Positions 26,329 through 36,402 of a stretch of DNA of 64,000 nt are shown piece by piece (position 1 is the stretch's first letter; each line of letters starts with the position of its first letter). The position numbers were made by a program, and so were the translations under genes. This DNA is from Streptomyces seoulensis. Its GTDB lineage: Bacteria; Actinomycetota; Actinomycetes; Streptomycetales; Streptomycetaceae. Location of the stretch: NCBI RefSeq assembly GCF_004328625.1, contig NZ_CP032229.1:2046001-2110000 (forward strand), written 5' to 3'. The notes under the pieces were generated by a model, which saw nothing but the letters and a program-made list of their open reading frames with translations, did not search any database and had not been told where the DNA came from.

Positions 26329-27594
26329 GTGAGACTGACCGTGGTCGGTGGAGGTTCGACCTACACGCCGGAACTCGTCGACGGCTTCGCCCGGTTGCGG
26401 GACACGCTGCCGGTGAGCGAGCTGGTGCTGGTGGACCCGGTGGCGGACCGGCTGGAGCTGGTGGGCGGACTGGCCCGCCGCATCTTCGCCCGGCAGGGGC
26501 ATCCCGGCCGGGTGGTCACCACCTCCGACCTGGACGCCGGGGTGGCGGGCGCGGACGCCGTGCTGCTCCAGCTCCGGGTGGGCGGTCAGGCGGCGCGCGA
26601 GCGGGACGAGACCTGGCCGCTGGAGTGCGGATGCCTGGGCCAGGAGACGACCGGCGCGGGCGGCCTGGCCAAGGCGCTGCGCACGGTCCCGGTGGTACTG
26701 GACATCGCGGAGCGGGTCCGGCGGGCGAACCCGGACGCGTGGATCATCGACTTCACCAACCCGGTCGGCATCGTCACCCGCGCCCTCCTGAAGGAGGGAC
26801 ACCGCGCGGTCGGCCTGTGCAACGTGGCGATCGGCCTCCAGCGCAAGTTCGCCGCCCTGCTCGGCACCGACCCGGGCGAGGTCCACCTCGACCACGTCGG
26901 CCTCAACCACCTCACCTGGGAGACCGCCGTGCGCCTCGGCGGCCCCGAAGGCGAGGACGTGCTCCCCCGCCTGCTGGACGGGCACGGCGACGCCGTCGCC
27001 GCCGACCTGCGCCTGCCGCGCCCCCTGCTGGAGCGGCTGGGCGCCATCCCGTCGTACTACCTGCGCTACTACTACCTGCACGACGAGGTGGTGGACGAGC
27101 AGCGGATCAAGCCCTCGCGGGCGGCCGAGGTCGCGGCGCTGGAGCGGGAGCTGCTGGCGATGTACGCCGACCCGGCGCTGGACGAGAAGCCCGCGCTGCT
27201 GGCCCGGCGCGGCGGGGCCTTCTACTCGGAGGCGGCCGTGGACGTGGCGGCGGCCCTGCTGGGCGGCGGGGGCAGCCCGTACCAGGTGGTGAACACGGTC
27301 AACGGGGGCACGCTGCCGTTCCTCCCCGACGACGCGGTGATCGAGGTGCCCGCCGCCGTGGGCCCCGCCGGGGCGAAGCCGCTTCCGGTGCCGGGCGTGG
27401 ACCCGCTGTTCGCGGGCCTGATGGCGAACGTGACGGCGTACGAGGAACTCGCGCTGGACGCGGCCCTGCGCGGCGGCCGGAACCGGGTGTTCCGGGCGCT
27501 GCTGGCGCATCCGCTGGTGGGCCAGTACGCGTACGCCGATCAGCTCACCGACCTCCTGCTCGCGCACAACCGGGAGCACCTGGCGTGGGCCTGA
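26329..27594 (+). CDS. GH4 family 6-phospho-beta-glucosidase
   Basis: The 421-residue cytoplasmic enzyme is of the unusual NAD+- and Mn2+-dependent glycoside hydrolase family 4. The N-terminal dinucleotide motif is VVGGGSTYTPEL; the metal ligands are the Cys of GLCNVAIG and the His of GLNHLTW. The catalytic Tyr lies in the PSYYLRYYYL stretch. GH4 enzymes of this subgroup act on phosphorylated beta-glucosides. It overlaps a downstream sugar kinase by 10 bases, which would supply phosphorylated sugar without a PTS; this link is inferred. Confidence 0.9.
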   Translation: MRLTVVGGGSTYTPELVDGFARLRDTLPVSELVLVDPVADRLELVGGLARRIFARQGHPGRVVTTSDLDAGVAGADAVLLQLRVGGQAARERDETWPLECGCLGQETTGAGGLAKALRTVPVVLDIAERVRRANPDAWIIDFTNPVGIVTRALLKEGHRAVGLCNVAIGLQRKFAALLGTDPGEVHLDHVGLNHLTWETAVRLGGPEGEDVLPRLLDGHGDAVAADLRLPRPLLERLGAIPSYYLRYYYLHDEVVDEQRIKPSRAAEVAALERELLAMYADPALDEKPALLARRGGAFYSEAAVDVAAALLGGGGSPYQVVNTVNGGTLPFLPDDAVIEVPAAVGPAGAKPLPVPGVDPLFAGLMANVTAYEELALDAALRGGRNRVFRALLAHPLVGQYAYADQLTDLLLAHNREHLAWA

Positions 27595-28565
27595 CCGGGA
27601 CCGTGCTCGCCGTCGACGCGGGCAACAGCAAGACCGACGTGGCCGTGCTGGACGCGAGCGGCGAGGTGCTGGCCACGGCGCGCGGCGGCGGCTTCCGGCC
27701 CCCGGCGGTCGGCGTGGAGCGGGCGCTGGCGGCGCTCGCCGAGCCGGTGGAGCGGGCGCTGGCCGAGGCGGGGATGTCGTACGTCTCGCATGTCTCGGCC
27801 TGCCTGGCCAACGCCGATCTCCCGGTGGAGGAGGAGCAGTTGGCGGCGGCCGTGACCGCGCGGGCGTGGGGCGCGTCGGTGGCGGTGCGCAACGACACCT
27901 TCGCCGTCCTGCGCGCCGGGGTGGCCGAGCCTCGGGGGGTGGCCGTGGTGTGCGGGGCCGGTATCAACTGCGTGGGCATGCGCCCCGACGGCCGTACGGC
28001 ACGCTTCCCGGCGCTCGGCCGGCTCTCCGGTGACTGGGGCGGCGGCTGGGGGCTGGCCGAGGAGGCCGTCTGGCACGCGGCCCGCGCGGAGGACGGCCGG
28101 GGCGCTCCGACCGAGCTGACCCGCACCCTCCCGGCGCACTTCGGCCTGCCCACCATGGCGGCCCTGATCGAGTCCCTGCACCTGGGCCGGCTCGCCCCGG
28201 CCCGCCGCCACGAGCTGACCCCGGTCCTCTTCGCCACGGCGACGGACGGCGACCCGGTGGCCGGCTCCCTGATCGACCGCCTCGCCGGGGAGGTGACCCT
28301 GATGGCCACGGTCGCCCTGACCCGCCTGGACCTCCTCACCGAGCCCACCCCGGTCCTGCTCGGCGGCAGCGTCCTCGCGGCGGGCCACCCCCGGCTGGAC
28401 GACGGCATCCGCACGCGGCTGGCAGCCCAGGCCCCGCTGGCACAGGCCCAGTCGGTGTCCGCTCCCCCGGTCCTGGGCGCCGCCCTCCTGGGCCTCGACC
28501 ACCTGGACGCGCCCCCCGGGGCGCTGGAACGGGCCCGCCTGGCCTGGGAGCCGAGCCGCGCCTGA
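27585..28565 (+). CDS. N-acetylglucosamine-kinase-like ATPase (BadF/BadG family)
   Basis: The 326-residue sugar kinase of the ASKHA fold has the phosphate-1 motif LAVDAGNSKTDVAV, a second phosphate region VVCGAGINCVG and the adenosine motif VLLGGSVLA. GTG at 27585 lies inside the end of the GH4 gene with CGGGAG upstream. The family phosphorylates N-acetylglucosamine or glucosamine; the pairing with a GH4 enzyme suggests phosphorylation of a sugar from a beta-linked disaccharide. Confidence 0.85.
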   Translation: MGLTGTVLAVDAGNSKTDVAVLDASGEVLATARGGGFRPPAVGVERALAALAEPVERALAEAGMSYVSHVSACLANADLPVEEEQLAAAVTARAWGASVAVRNDTFAVLRAGVAEPRGVAVVCGAGINCVGMRPDGRTARFPALGRLSGDWGGGWGLAEEAVWHAARAEDGRGAPTELTRTLPAHFGLPTMAALIESLHLGRLAPARRHELTPVLFATATDGDPVAGSLIDRLAGEVTLMATVALTRLDLLTEPTPVLLGGSVLAAGHPRLDDGIRTRLAAQAPLAQAQSVSAPPVLGAALLGLDHLDAPPGALERARLAWEPSRA

Positions 28566-28740
28566 ACCGGCGCCGCCGGAACGGCCCGGGGAACCAACGT
28601 GATTGACTCCGCGTGTTTCTGGACAGAGGGGGTAGAGCCCGCTTCTCCGCCCGATCCGATCAAGATGCGGTGAAGGCTGGTGCGAAGGGGGGCGGGTGCG
28701 GCGATACTGGCGGCCAACGGATGACCATGGGGGAGGTCAG

Positions 28741-30147
28741 GTGACACAACCGCCGCAGGGCAGAACCGCGTTCGCGCCGTCGGCCACCGCCACGATCCCC
28801 GCCCAGCGCGGGCCGTCCGGCGTGCCTCCGGTGCGGCGGACCGCGTTCGCCGAGGGGGCCGAGCGGCTGCGGGACGCCGCGACCACCGAGCCGGGGCGGC
28901 TGCGGGTGATCGGGGCCGTACTCGCTCTGCTGGTCGTCGCGTTCGGCGCGGTCACCGCCTGGCAGAGCGGGGAGCGGGCGAGCGCCGCCGACGACGTGCT
29001 GACCCGCAGCCAGCCGCTGAGTTCGGGCGCGGCCGCGATCTACCGCTCGCTGGCCGACGCCAACACCGCCGCCTCGACCGGCTTCCTGGCCGGCCCGAGG
29101 GAGAGCACGGCGAACCGCGAGCGGTACGAGGACGACATCCGTACCGCCGCCTCCGGCCTGGTCCGCGCCGCCGCCGACACCGAGCCGGGCTCGCCCTCCG
29201 AGGCCACCGTCCGCAAGCTGAACCGGCTGCTGCCCGAGTACAAGGGCCTGATCGAGCGGGCCCGCGTCTACAACCGCCAGGGCTACCCGGTGGGCGGCGC
29301 CTATCTGCGGTACGCCAACGAGAAGATGCAGACGGAGATGCTCCCGGCCGCGCAGGACCTGTACACCAAGGAGAACCAGCGGCTGGACGCCGACTACGCG
29401 GACGCCACCCCCTACCCCTGGGCGGCGATCGCGCTGGGCCTGCTCGCGCTGGCCGCGCTGGGGCTCGCCCAGTACCGGGACTTCCGCCGCACCAACCGCG
29501 TCCTGAACCACGGCCTGGCCGCCGCCTCGGCCGCGACCGTGGTGGTGCTGCTGTGGCTGGTCGTCGGCCACTCGGTGGCCCGCTCCGGGCTGTTCGGCTC
29601 CTACGACCACGGCATCCGCTCGCTGAACGTGCTGCACAACGCCCAGATCGCCGCCCTGAAGGCGCGCGGCAACGAGAACCTGAGCCTGGTGGCGCGCGGA
29701 GCGGAGACCGTCGAGGTGAACGGCGCCAAGCAGGACGCGTACTACTACGCCTTCGACCATGACCTCGCCACGCTGGACGCCCGGCTCACCGAGGCCCGGC
29801 GGCTCGCGGACGACGACATGGGCGGCGCACCGGTCGACTCGGCGCTGGGCGACTCGGCCGAGTGGAAGAAGCGGCACCAGGCCGCCCGTACCGAGGACGA
29901 GCGGGGCAACTACCAGCGCGCGCTGGACCAGGTGATCGGCGCCGACGACACCACCGGCGCCGCCTTCGACGGCGTGGACGGCAGCCTGACCCGCGCGCTC
30001 GGCCACGAGCAGACGGAGTTCGACCGGGCCGCGGCCGACGGCCGGGACGCCATGACCGGGCTGCCCGGGGGCGCGGCCGTGCTCGGCGTGCTGGGCGCGG
30101 CGGGCGCGGTGTTCGGCATCGGGCGCAGACTTTCGGAGTACCGGTGA
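28741..30147 (+). CDS. glnX: GlnX-like four-helix membrane sensor of the PknG system
   Basis: The 468-residue membrane protein has transmembrane segments near residues 55-74, 222-243, 261-279 and 441-461, and two long helical outside domains between segments 1-2 and 3-4. This topology and its place before glnH and pknG match mycobacterial GlnX, which receives the GlnH-aspartate/glutamate signal and passes it to PknG. GTG at 28741 follows GGGAGGTC. A GTGA overlap couples it to glnH. There is no sequence motif unique to GlnX that I can point to; the name rests on topology plus gene order. Confidence 0.75.
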   Translation: MTQPPQGRTAFAPSATATIPAQRGPSGVPPVRRTAFAEGAERLRDAATTEPGRLRVIGAVLALLVVAFGAVTAWQSGERASAADDVLTRSQPLSSGAAAIYRSLADANTAASTGFLAGPRESTANRERYEDDIRTAASGLVRAAADTEPGSPSEATVRKLNRLLPEYKGLIERARVYNRQGYPVGGAYLRYANEKMQTEMLPAAQDLYTKENQRLDADYADATPYPWAAIALGLLALAALGLAQYRDFRRTNRVLNHGLAAASAATVVVLLWLVVGHSVARSGLFGSYDHGIRSLNVLHNAQIAALKARGNENLSLVARGAETVEVNGAKQDAYYYAFDHDLATLDARLTEARRLADDDMGGAPVDSALGDSAEWKKRHQAARTEDERGNYQRALDQVIGADDTTGAAFDGVDGSLTRALGHEQTEFDRAAADGRDAMTGLPGGAAVLGVLGAAGAVFGIGRRLSEYR

Positions 30148-31196
30148 CAGGGGGCCAGGCGATGGAGGCGGCGCGGATGCGCACCCGGCTGCGCGGCTGG
30201 GGCGGGGTCGGCGCGATGGCGGTGCTGTGCGCGCTGGCACTGGCGTTCGCGCTGCTGCTCCCCCGTACCCAGGCGCACCCGGCGTCCGGCGCGGCACCGG
30301 CGGGCCGGAGCCTGGCCGACGGCCGCCCGGCCCGCGCGGACGACTGCCAGGAGCCGTCGGCGCAGAACCGCACCCCTGCCCCGTCCGGCGCGGACGGCCC
30401 GACCATCGACGCCATCAAGGCCCGCAAGGGCGACCGGCGCAAGCTGGTCGTGGGCATCGACCAGAACAGCTACCGCTGGGGCTACCGCAATCCCAACACC
30501 GAGGGCGCGGAGCTGGAGGGCTTCGACATCGACCTGGTGCACCGCATCGCCAAGGACATCCTCGGCAGCCCGGACGACGTCCAGTTCAAGGCGATACCGA
30601 CCAGCCAGCGCATCCCCGCGATCCAGGACGGCACGGTCGACATGGTGGTCCGCACGATGACCATCACCTGCGACCGGCTGCGCGATGTGGCTTTCTCCGC
30701 GCCCTACTTCAAGACCGGCCAGCAGCTCCTGGTCCCCGACGCCTCCGGCATCAAGGGCTACGACTCCACACTGGCCGGCAAGAAGGTCTGCACGGCGGCC
30801 GGTTCGACCGCGTACAGCAGGCTGAAGGCGGACCGGGAGCGCAAGGCGCTCCCCGCGACCACGGACTTCTCCGCGACCGTGCCCAACCAGCTGGACTGCC
30901 TGGTCAGGCTCCAGCTCGGCGAGGCGGACGCGGTGGTCACCGACGGCGCGCTGGCCGCCAGCCAGGCCGCGCAGGACCCCACGGTGAGGGTGCTGGGCAA
31001 GCCGTTCACCACCGAGTACTACGGCGTGGCGATGAAGAAGGACGCCACCGACCTCGTACGCCGCGTCAACCGCGTGCTGGTGGACTACCGGTCCGACGGC
31101 TGGCAGGCGTCGTACGACAAGTGGCTGTCGGCCACACTGGGCGGGGACGCGCGGTCCTCCAGACCGCCCGCCCCGAAGTACCTGCGCGAGAGCTGA
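30144..31196 (+). CDS. glnH: GlnH-like amino-acid-binding protein of the PknG system
   Basis: The 350-residue protein has an N-terminal membrane segment (about 20-40), not a lipobox, then a periplasmic-type binding fold (SBP_bac_3). Ligand-site stretches are visible: KLVVGIDQNSYRWGY, EGFDIDLVHRIAKDIL, RIPAIQDGTVDMVVRTMTIT and a hinge KGYDSTLAGKKVC. Four Cys (in ITCDRL, KKVCTA, LDCLV and near the N-terminus) could form disulfides. No permease or ATPase gene is adjacent, so it senses rather than transports. The start may instead be ATG at 30162; GTG at 30144 is preferred for its GTGA overlap with glnX. Confidence 0.82.
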   Translation: MTGGQAMEAARMRTRLRGWGGVGAMAVLCALALAFALLLPRTQAHPASGAAPAGRSLADGRPARADDCQEPSAQNRTPAPSGADGPTIDAIKARKGDRRKLVVGIDQNSYRWGYRNPNTEGAELEGFDIDLVHRIAKDILGSPDDVQFKAIPTSQRIPAIQDGTVDMVVRTMTITCDRLRDVAFSAPYFKTGQQLLVPDASGIKGYDSTLAGKKVCTAAGSTAYSRLKADRERKALPATTDFSATVPNQLDCLVRLQLGEADAVVTDGALAASQAAQDPTVRVLGKPFTTEYYGVAMKKDATDLVRRVNRVLVDYRSDGWQASYDKWLSATLGGDARSSRPPAPKYLRES

Positions 31197-31241
31197 AGTA
31201 CGCACGGGCCGGATGGACCACACAGCAGCGAGAGGTGATCG

Positions 31242-32555
31242 ATGGGCGTCACGGACCCCGCCGGGCCGGTGATGGACCGGGACGAGGTGGACCGTGCGCT
31301 GGCGCGGCTCGGCCAGGAGCACGAGGCCGTCGAGACCTCGCTGTTCGCGCTCCAGGACCACGCCGGCCGCCGCCTCCTCGAAGGCGCGGAGCTGACCGGT
31401 GTGACCAAGGAGCGCTGGGCCGCCGCGGAGGCGTCGATCACCCTGCTGTGGACCTGCTTCGACGCGTACACCGACGCGCTGCGCGAGGCCCGCGAGATCC
31501 GCTCCCGGCGCCGCTGGTCCAGCCGGGAGGACCTGGTGGAGCTGACCGGCCTGCTGCGCGGGGAGTCGGTCACGGTGGCGGGCGGCGCCTCGGGCTCGGC
31601 CGTGCTCAGCGAGAGCTTCACGCTGGCCGCGCTGGTGGACCGGATGAACGAGCTGTACGCGTCCTCGCTGGACATGGTGGTGGCCGCCGACGCGGTGTGG
31701 TCGGCGCTGCCCGCCCGTATCGACCTGCTGGCCGCCGAACTCCAGCGCACCCGCAGGCTGGCCCACTCCGTCGGCGTCCGCCCCGGTGAACACCCCTCCG
31801 GGGACGACCTGGAGGGCATCACGGCCACGCTGACCGCGCTGCGCGAGGACGTCGTCCGTGACCCGCTGGCGCACTGGGTGCCGGCCGGGGGCGGTTCGGC
31901 GCCCGGCGGGGGGCGCCCGGACACCACGGTGTACGACCGGGAGGCGCGGGCGCTGGAGGACGTGCGCCGGGAGATCGAGGCGGTGCTCACCGTCCGGCAG
32001 GACGCGGAGGAGCGGCTGATCCGGCTGCGCGACGTGCTCTCGCGCGCCGACCGCACCCTGGCCGAGGCCCGTACCGCGCGCGGCGAGGTGCTGGCGAAGA
32101 TCGCCGCGACCGAGGTCCCGGTGGTGAGCGGCCCGCCGACCGTGCTCCAGGAGCAGCTGGCGACGGCGGCCGAGTACCGCCGCCAGGCCCGCTGGCACCG
32201 CCTCTCCCCGCTGCTGGAGTCGCTGGAGCAGCGGGCGGAGGACGAACTGCTGCGCGCCCGCGAGTCGTTGACGGCCGTCACCGCGCCGCTCGCGGTCCGC
32301 GCCGAGCTGCGCGGCCGCCTCGACGCCTACCGCGCGAAGGTCACCCGGCACGGCCTGGCCGAGGACCGGCTGCTGATCGAGCGGTACGACGCGGCCCGCC
32401 GGATGCTGTGGAGCGCGCCCTGCGATCTGCGCGTGGCCGAGCAGGCGGTGTGGCGCTACCAGCAGGCGGCGGCCGAACTGCTGGCCCCGCCACGGGTGCC
32501 GGAGCCGTACGCGCCGGAGGACGGCACGAGGGACGACATGGGGGACGGGGAGTGA
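31242..32555 (+). CDS. Coiled-coil protein of the PknG operon, unknown
   Basis: The 437-residue, highly helical protein has no membrane segment. Charged heptad-like stretches run from about 15-70, 125-175, 220-300 and 320-390 (for example LEDVRREIEAVL, AEERLIRLRDVLSRADRTLAEAR). ATG at 31242 follows GAGAGGTGAT. It overlaps pknG by GTGA, so both are made together, and it is probably a scaffold or regulator of the kinase. I know of no counterpart in the mycobacterial pknG-glnHX locus. Confidence 0.7.
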   Translation: MGVTDPAGPVMDRDEVDRALARLGQEHEAVETSLFALQDHAGRRLLEGAELTGVTKERWAAAEASITLLWTCFDAYTDALREAREIRSRRRWSSREDLVELTGLLRGESVTVAGGASGSAVLSESFTLAALVDRMNELYASSLDMVVAADAVWSALPARIDLLAAELQRTRRLAHSVGVRPGEHPSGDDLEGITATLTALREDVVRDPLAHWVPAGGGSAPGGGRPDTTVYDREARALEDVRREIEAVLTVRQDAEERLIRLRDVLSRADRTLAEARTARGEVLAKIAATEVPVVSGPPTVLQEQLATAAEYRRQARWHRLSPLLESLEQRAEDELLRARESLTAVTAPLAVRAELRGRLDAYRAKVTRHGLAEDRLLIERYDAARRMLWSAPCDLRVAEQAVWRYQQAAAELLAPPRVPEPYAPEDGTRDDMGDGE

Positions 32556-35008
32556 GCGAGGAGCGGCGCACCTGCCAGCGCCCGGACTGCGCGGGCGCCT
32601 ACGAGGACATGGGCGGCGGCGAGCTGTACTGCGACACCTGCGGCCTGGCCCCCGTGGTGCCACCCAAGGCGGGACCGGCGCCGGAGCCGGTGGGTTCGGT
32701 CGGTTCGGCGCCGACCGGGATCAACGGCGCTACGACGGGCAGTTCCTCGCAGTCGGCCCGCTCCCGGCGCTCGGTGTCGGGGCGGCTCTCCCGCTCGCTG
32801 CCGGGGAGGTCGGGCGGCCGCTCGGTGTCGGTGCGCGGCTCCGGCTCGGCCTCCGGGTCCTCCGGGCGCGGGCGGCTGGGCGCCGGTCTGGTCGTGGTGC
32901 CGCAGGTGCCGAGGCCCGACCCGCGCGCGATGGTGCTGGACAACCCGCAGGTGCCCGAGCGCAAGCGGTACTGCTCCCGCTCGGACTGCGGGGCGCCGGT
33001 GGGCCGGGCGCGCGGGGAACGGCCTGGTCGCACGGAGGGGTTCTGCACCAAGTGCGGGCACCCGTACTCCTTCGTGCCCAAGCTGCGCGCCGGGGACATC
33101 GTGCACGGGCAGTACGAGGTGGCGGGGTGCCTGGCGCACGGCGGGCTGGGCTGGATCTACCTCGCGGTGGACCGGGCGGTGTCCGACCGCTGGGTGGTGC
33201 TCAAGGGCCTGCTGGACACCGGGGACCAGGACGCGATGGCGGCGGCGATCTCCGAGCGCCGGTTCCTGGCGGAGATCGAGCACGCGGGCATCGTCCGCAT
33301 CTACAACTTCGTCGAGCACCTCGACCAGCGCACCGGCTCGCTGGACGGCTACATCGTCATGGAGTATGTCGGCGGCAAGTCGCTGAAGGAGATCGCCAAC
33401 GGCCGCCGCACCCCGGACGGCAGGCGCGACCCGCTGCCGGTGGAGCAGGCGTGCGCGTACGGCATCGAGGCGCTGGAGGCGCTCGGCCATCTGCACAGCC
33501 GCAACCTGCTGTACTGCGACTTCAAGGTCGACAACGCCATCCAGACCGAGGACCAGCTCAAGCTCATCGACATGGGCGCCGTCCGCCGCATGGACGACGA
33601 CGAGTCCGCGATCTACGGCACGGTCGGCTACCAGGCCCCCGAGGTCGCCGACGTCGGCCCCTCGGCCGCCAGCGACCTGTACACGGTGGGCCGCACCCTG
33701 GCCGTCCTCACCTTCGACTTCCAGGGCTACACCACCGTCCACTCCGACTCGCTGCCCGACCCGGACACCATCGAGGTGTTCCGCCGCTACGAGTCCTTCT
33801 ACCGCTTCCTGGTCCGCGCCACCGACCCCGACCCGGCCCGGAGGTTCGCCTCGGCGCAGGAGATGGCCGACCAGCTCACCGGGGTGCTGCGCGAGGTCGT
33901 CTCGCTGAGCACCGGGCAGGCCCGGCCCGCGCTGTCGACCCTGTTCGGGCCCGAAGTACGGGTGACGGACACCGAGTTGTTCCCGGCGCTGGACGGCGAC
34001 GTGTCCCGCCTCGGCGCCCGCGCACTGCCCGGCCCCGCCCGCCCGCCGGCCCTGCCGCCCGCCCTGGTCCGGCCCGTGGACACCCCGGCCGCCGCGCTGG
34101 CGCTGCCCGTGCCGCTGGTCGACCCGAACGACCCGGACGCCGGCTTCCTGGCCGGCCTGAGCACCTCCGCGCCGGGCGAGCTGATCGCCGCGCTGGAGGC
34201 GGCCCCGGGCCGGGGTGTGGAGACCCGGCTCAGACGGGTGCGGGCCCGGCTGGAGAACGGCGACCGGGAGGCCGCGCTGGCGACGCTGGCCCGGCTGGAC
34301 GAGGAACGGCCCGACGACTGGCGGGTGGTCTGGTACCGGGGCGTGGCCGCCCTGGTCACCGGCGACTTCGAGAGCGCCGCGCTCGCCTTCGACGCGATCT
34401 ACGACGCCTTTCCCGGCGAGGCCGCGCCCAAGCTGGCGCTCGGCCTGTGCGCGGAGGTGCTGGGCCAGCTCGACAACGCCGCCGAGTACTACCGGCTGGT
34501 GTGGACGACCGACCCGAGCTTCGTCAGCGCCGCGTTCGGCCTGGCCCGGGTGCGGCTGGCGAGCGGGGACCGGGCGGGCGCCGTACGGACGCTGGAGTCG
34601 GTGCCGGAGTCGTCCATCCACTACACGGCCGCACGGGTCGCGGCGGTGCGGGCGCGGCTGCGGCACCGCACGGCGGCCGCCGGTGACGTACCGTTCCTGG
34701 ACGACCTGACCGCCGCGGCGGGCCAGGTGGAGGCGCTGGACGCGTACGGGCTGGACCCGGCGCGACGCGAGCGGTTGTCGGCCGAAGTCCTCGGCTGCGC
34801 CCTGGACTGGATACTCTCCAGGGGTCAGGACACCGCTCGGCCGGTCGACGGCGGGCGGGTGCTGCTCGGCAGCGGTCTGGACGAGCGGGGCCTCCGCTTC
34901 GGACTGGAGCGCGCCTACCGCACGCTGGCCCGGCTGGCGCCCGGCGGCGAGGAGAGGATCAACCTGGTGGAACGGGCCAACCGTTACCGCCCCCGGACGT
35001 GGGTGTAG
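32552..35008 (+). CDS. pknG: Serine/threonine protein kinase PknG
   Basis: The 818-residue soluble kinase has two N-terminal zinc ribbons: CQRPDC..CDTCG at about 8-31 and, after a Ser/Gly/Arg-rich linker, CSRSDC..FCTKCGHPY (about 145-170, the rubredoxin-like PknG module). The kinase domain starts near 183, with ATP Lys in VVLKG (about 218), the catalytic loop YCDFKVDNA (about 322; the HRD Arg is replaced, as in PknG) and DMGAV in place of DFG. A TPR domain covers about 540-800. In Mycobacterium PknG phosphorylates the FHA protein GarA to tune glutamate and 2-oxoglutarate metabolism. Starts with GTG at a GTGA overlap. Confidence 0.93.
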   Translation: MSEERRTCQRPDCAGAYEDMGGGELYCDTCGLAPVVPPKAGPAPEPVGSVGSAPTGINGATTGSSSQSARSRRSVSGRLSRSLPGRSGGRSVSVRGSGSASGSSGRGRLGAGLVVVPQVPRPDPRAMVLDNPQVPERKRYCSRSDCGAPVGRARGERPGRTEGFCTKCGHPYSFVPKLRAGDIVHGQYEVAGCLAHGGLGWIYLAVDRAVSDRWVVLKGLLDTGDQDAMAAAISERRFLAEIEHAGIVRIYNFVEHLDQRTGSLDGYIVMEYVGGKSLKEIANGRRTPDGRRDPLPVEQACAYGIEALEALGHLHSRNLLYCDFKVDNAIQTEDQLKLIDMGAVRRMDDDESAIYGTVGYQAPEVADVGPSAASDLYTVGRTLAVLTFDFQGYTTVHSDSLPDPDTIEVFRRYESFYRFLVRATDPDPARRFASAQEMADQLTGVLREVVSLSTGQARPALSTLFGPEVRVTDTELFPALDGDVSRLGARALPGPARPPALPPALVRPVDTPAAALALPVPLVDPNDPDAGFLAGLSTSAPGELIAALEAAPGRGVETRLRRVRARLENGDREAALATLARLDEERPDDWRVVWYRGVAALVTGDFESAALAFDAIYDAFPGEAAPKLALGLCAEVLGQLDNAAEYYRLVWTTDPSFVSAAFGLARVRLASGDRAGAVRTLESVPESSIHYTAARVAAVRARLRHRTAAAGDVPFLDDLTAAAGQVEALDAYGLDPARRERLSAEVLGCALDWILSRGQDTARPVDGGRVLLGSGLDERGLRFGLERAYRTLARLAPGGEERINLVERANRYRPRTWV

Positions 35009-35010
35009 TC

Positions 35011-36312
35011 ATGTCACAGATGCCCCAGCAGGCCGCACTGTCCAAGTGCCCGAGCTGCGCGGAGCCGCTCGAGGCGGGCGACCTCTTCTGCGGCGCGTGC
35101 GGATACGACCTGTCGGCCGCGCCCGCGCCGCCGGCGGACGAGCCGACGCTGACCATGACCGGCGCGCCGGACGAGGACGTCGACTGGCCCGAGCCGGAGC
35201 CGGCCACCACCGGCAGCACCGAGCCGCGCGCCCACCGGGCCGCCGACGTGCCCGGCACCGACTCCGGCGGCACCCCGCTGCACGCGCCCCAGCCGCCCGC
35301 GTCCGGGGTGCGCTTCGACCGGCCCGCCGAGGCCGGGGAGCCGGCCGAGCCGGAGGAGTACCCGCTCCAGGCCCCCGATCCACGCGCCGAGGCCCCCGCG
35401 CAGGTGTGCGTGGCCTGCCGCGCGGGCCGGGTGGACGGCGACGGCTACTGCGAGAACTGCGGGCACGCCCAGCCCCGCGAACGCGACCACATGGAGCGGG
35501 AGTCGGGCCCGGTGGCCGCGATCAGCGACCGGGGCCTGCGCCACCACCGCAACGAGGACGACTTCACCGTCGCGCACACCGCGCTGCCCGACGGCTCGCC
35601 CGCCGCGCTCGCCGTGGTCTGCGACGGCGTCTCCTCCGCGACCCGCCCCGACGAGGCGTCCACCGCCGCGTCGCGGGCCGCCGGGGACGTGCTGCTGGCG
35701 GCCCTGCCACGCGGCACGCATCCGCAGGCGGCGATGCACGAGGCGATCGTGGCCGCCGCGAAGGCCGTGGACGCGCTCGCCGAGGCACCCGACGGGGCCC
35801 GCGAGCACGCCCCGCACCAGAACGCCCCGGCCTGCACGATCGTCGCCTCGGTGGTCGCCTCCGGCCTGCTGGTGGTCGGCTGGGTCGGCGACAGCCGCGC
35901 CTACTGGGTGCCGGACGACCGCTCCACTCCCCCGGCCCGGCTGACCGAGGACGACTCCTGGGCGGCCCAGATGGTGGCGGCCGGCCTGATGAACGAGGCG
36001 GAGGCGTACGCCGACGAGCGCGCCCACGCCATCACCGGCTGGCTCGGCGCCGACGCCTACGAACTGGAGCCGCACACCGCGTCGTTCAAGCCCGACCGGT
36101 CCGGTGTGGTGCTGGTCTGCACCGACGGCCTGTGGAACTACGCCGAGGCGCCGGAGGAGATGGCCGAGGTACTGCCCCCGGACGCGGCCGCCCGCCCGCT
36201 GCACGCGGCGCGGGTGCTGGTGGGGCACGCGCTGGACGCCGGGGGCCACGACAACGTAACAGTGGCCGTCGTGCCGTTCCCCACCCCGCCCGAGGGGGCA
36301 GGATCGGCCTGA
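35011..36312 (+). CDS. PP2C-family protein phosphatase with N-terminal zinc ribbons
   Basis: The 433-residue protein begins with CPSCAEPL..FCGACGYDL (about 11-32), an acidic Pro-rich linker, then a second ribbon CVACRAGRVDGDGYCENCGH (about 132-151), then a PP2C domain. Metal-binding and core motifs are RHHRNEDDF, VVCDGVSS, VGWVGDSRAYW, LVCTDGLWNY and GHDNVTVAVV. It is soluble. ATG at 35011 lies 2 bases after the pknG stop. It would reverse PknG phosphorylation, giving an on/off switch in one operon; the pairing is inferred from position. Confidence 0.9.
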   Translation: MSQMPQQAALSKCPSCAEPLEAGDLFCGACGYDLSAAPAPPADEPTLTMTGAPDEDVDWPEPEPATTGSTEPRAHRAADVPGTDSGGTPLHAPQPPASGVRFDRPAEAGEPAEPEEYPLQAPDPRAEAPAQVCVACRAGRVDGDGYCENCGHAQPRERDHMERESGPVAAISDRGLRHHRNEDDFTVAHTALPDGSPAALAVVCDGVSSATRPDEASTAASRAAGDVLLAALPRGTHPQAAMHEAIVAAAKAVDALAEAPDGAREHAPHQNAPACTIVASVVASGLLVVGWVGDSRAYWVPDDRSTPPARLTEDDSWAAQMVAAGLMNEAEAYADERAHAITGWLGADAYELEPHTASFKPDRSGVVLVCTDGLWNYAEAPEEMAEVLPPDAAARPLHAARVLVGHALDAGGHDNVTVAVVPFPTPPEGAGSA

Positions 36313-36402
36313 GGGACGACGGGCGGAGCCGGAGGGGACCGGTCCGCCCGAACGCACCGCCTCGCGGGGAGCGGGGCGTGTCCGAGGGGGATGTGAACCA
36401 GC

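Noticed and set aside
30144..31196. GlnH-like protein as an ABC transporter subunit
   Set aside because: No permease or ATPase gene in the operon and no lipobox; it is adjacent to glnX and pknG.
29910..32663. Long minus-strand frame opposite glnX, glnH and the coiled-coil gene
   Set aside because: Composition is that of a shadow frame; no motifs.
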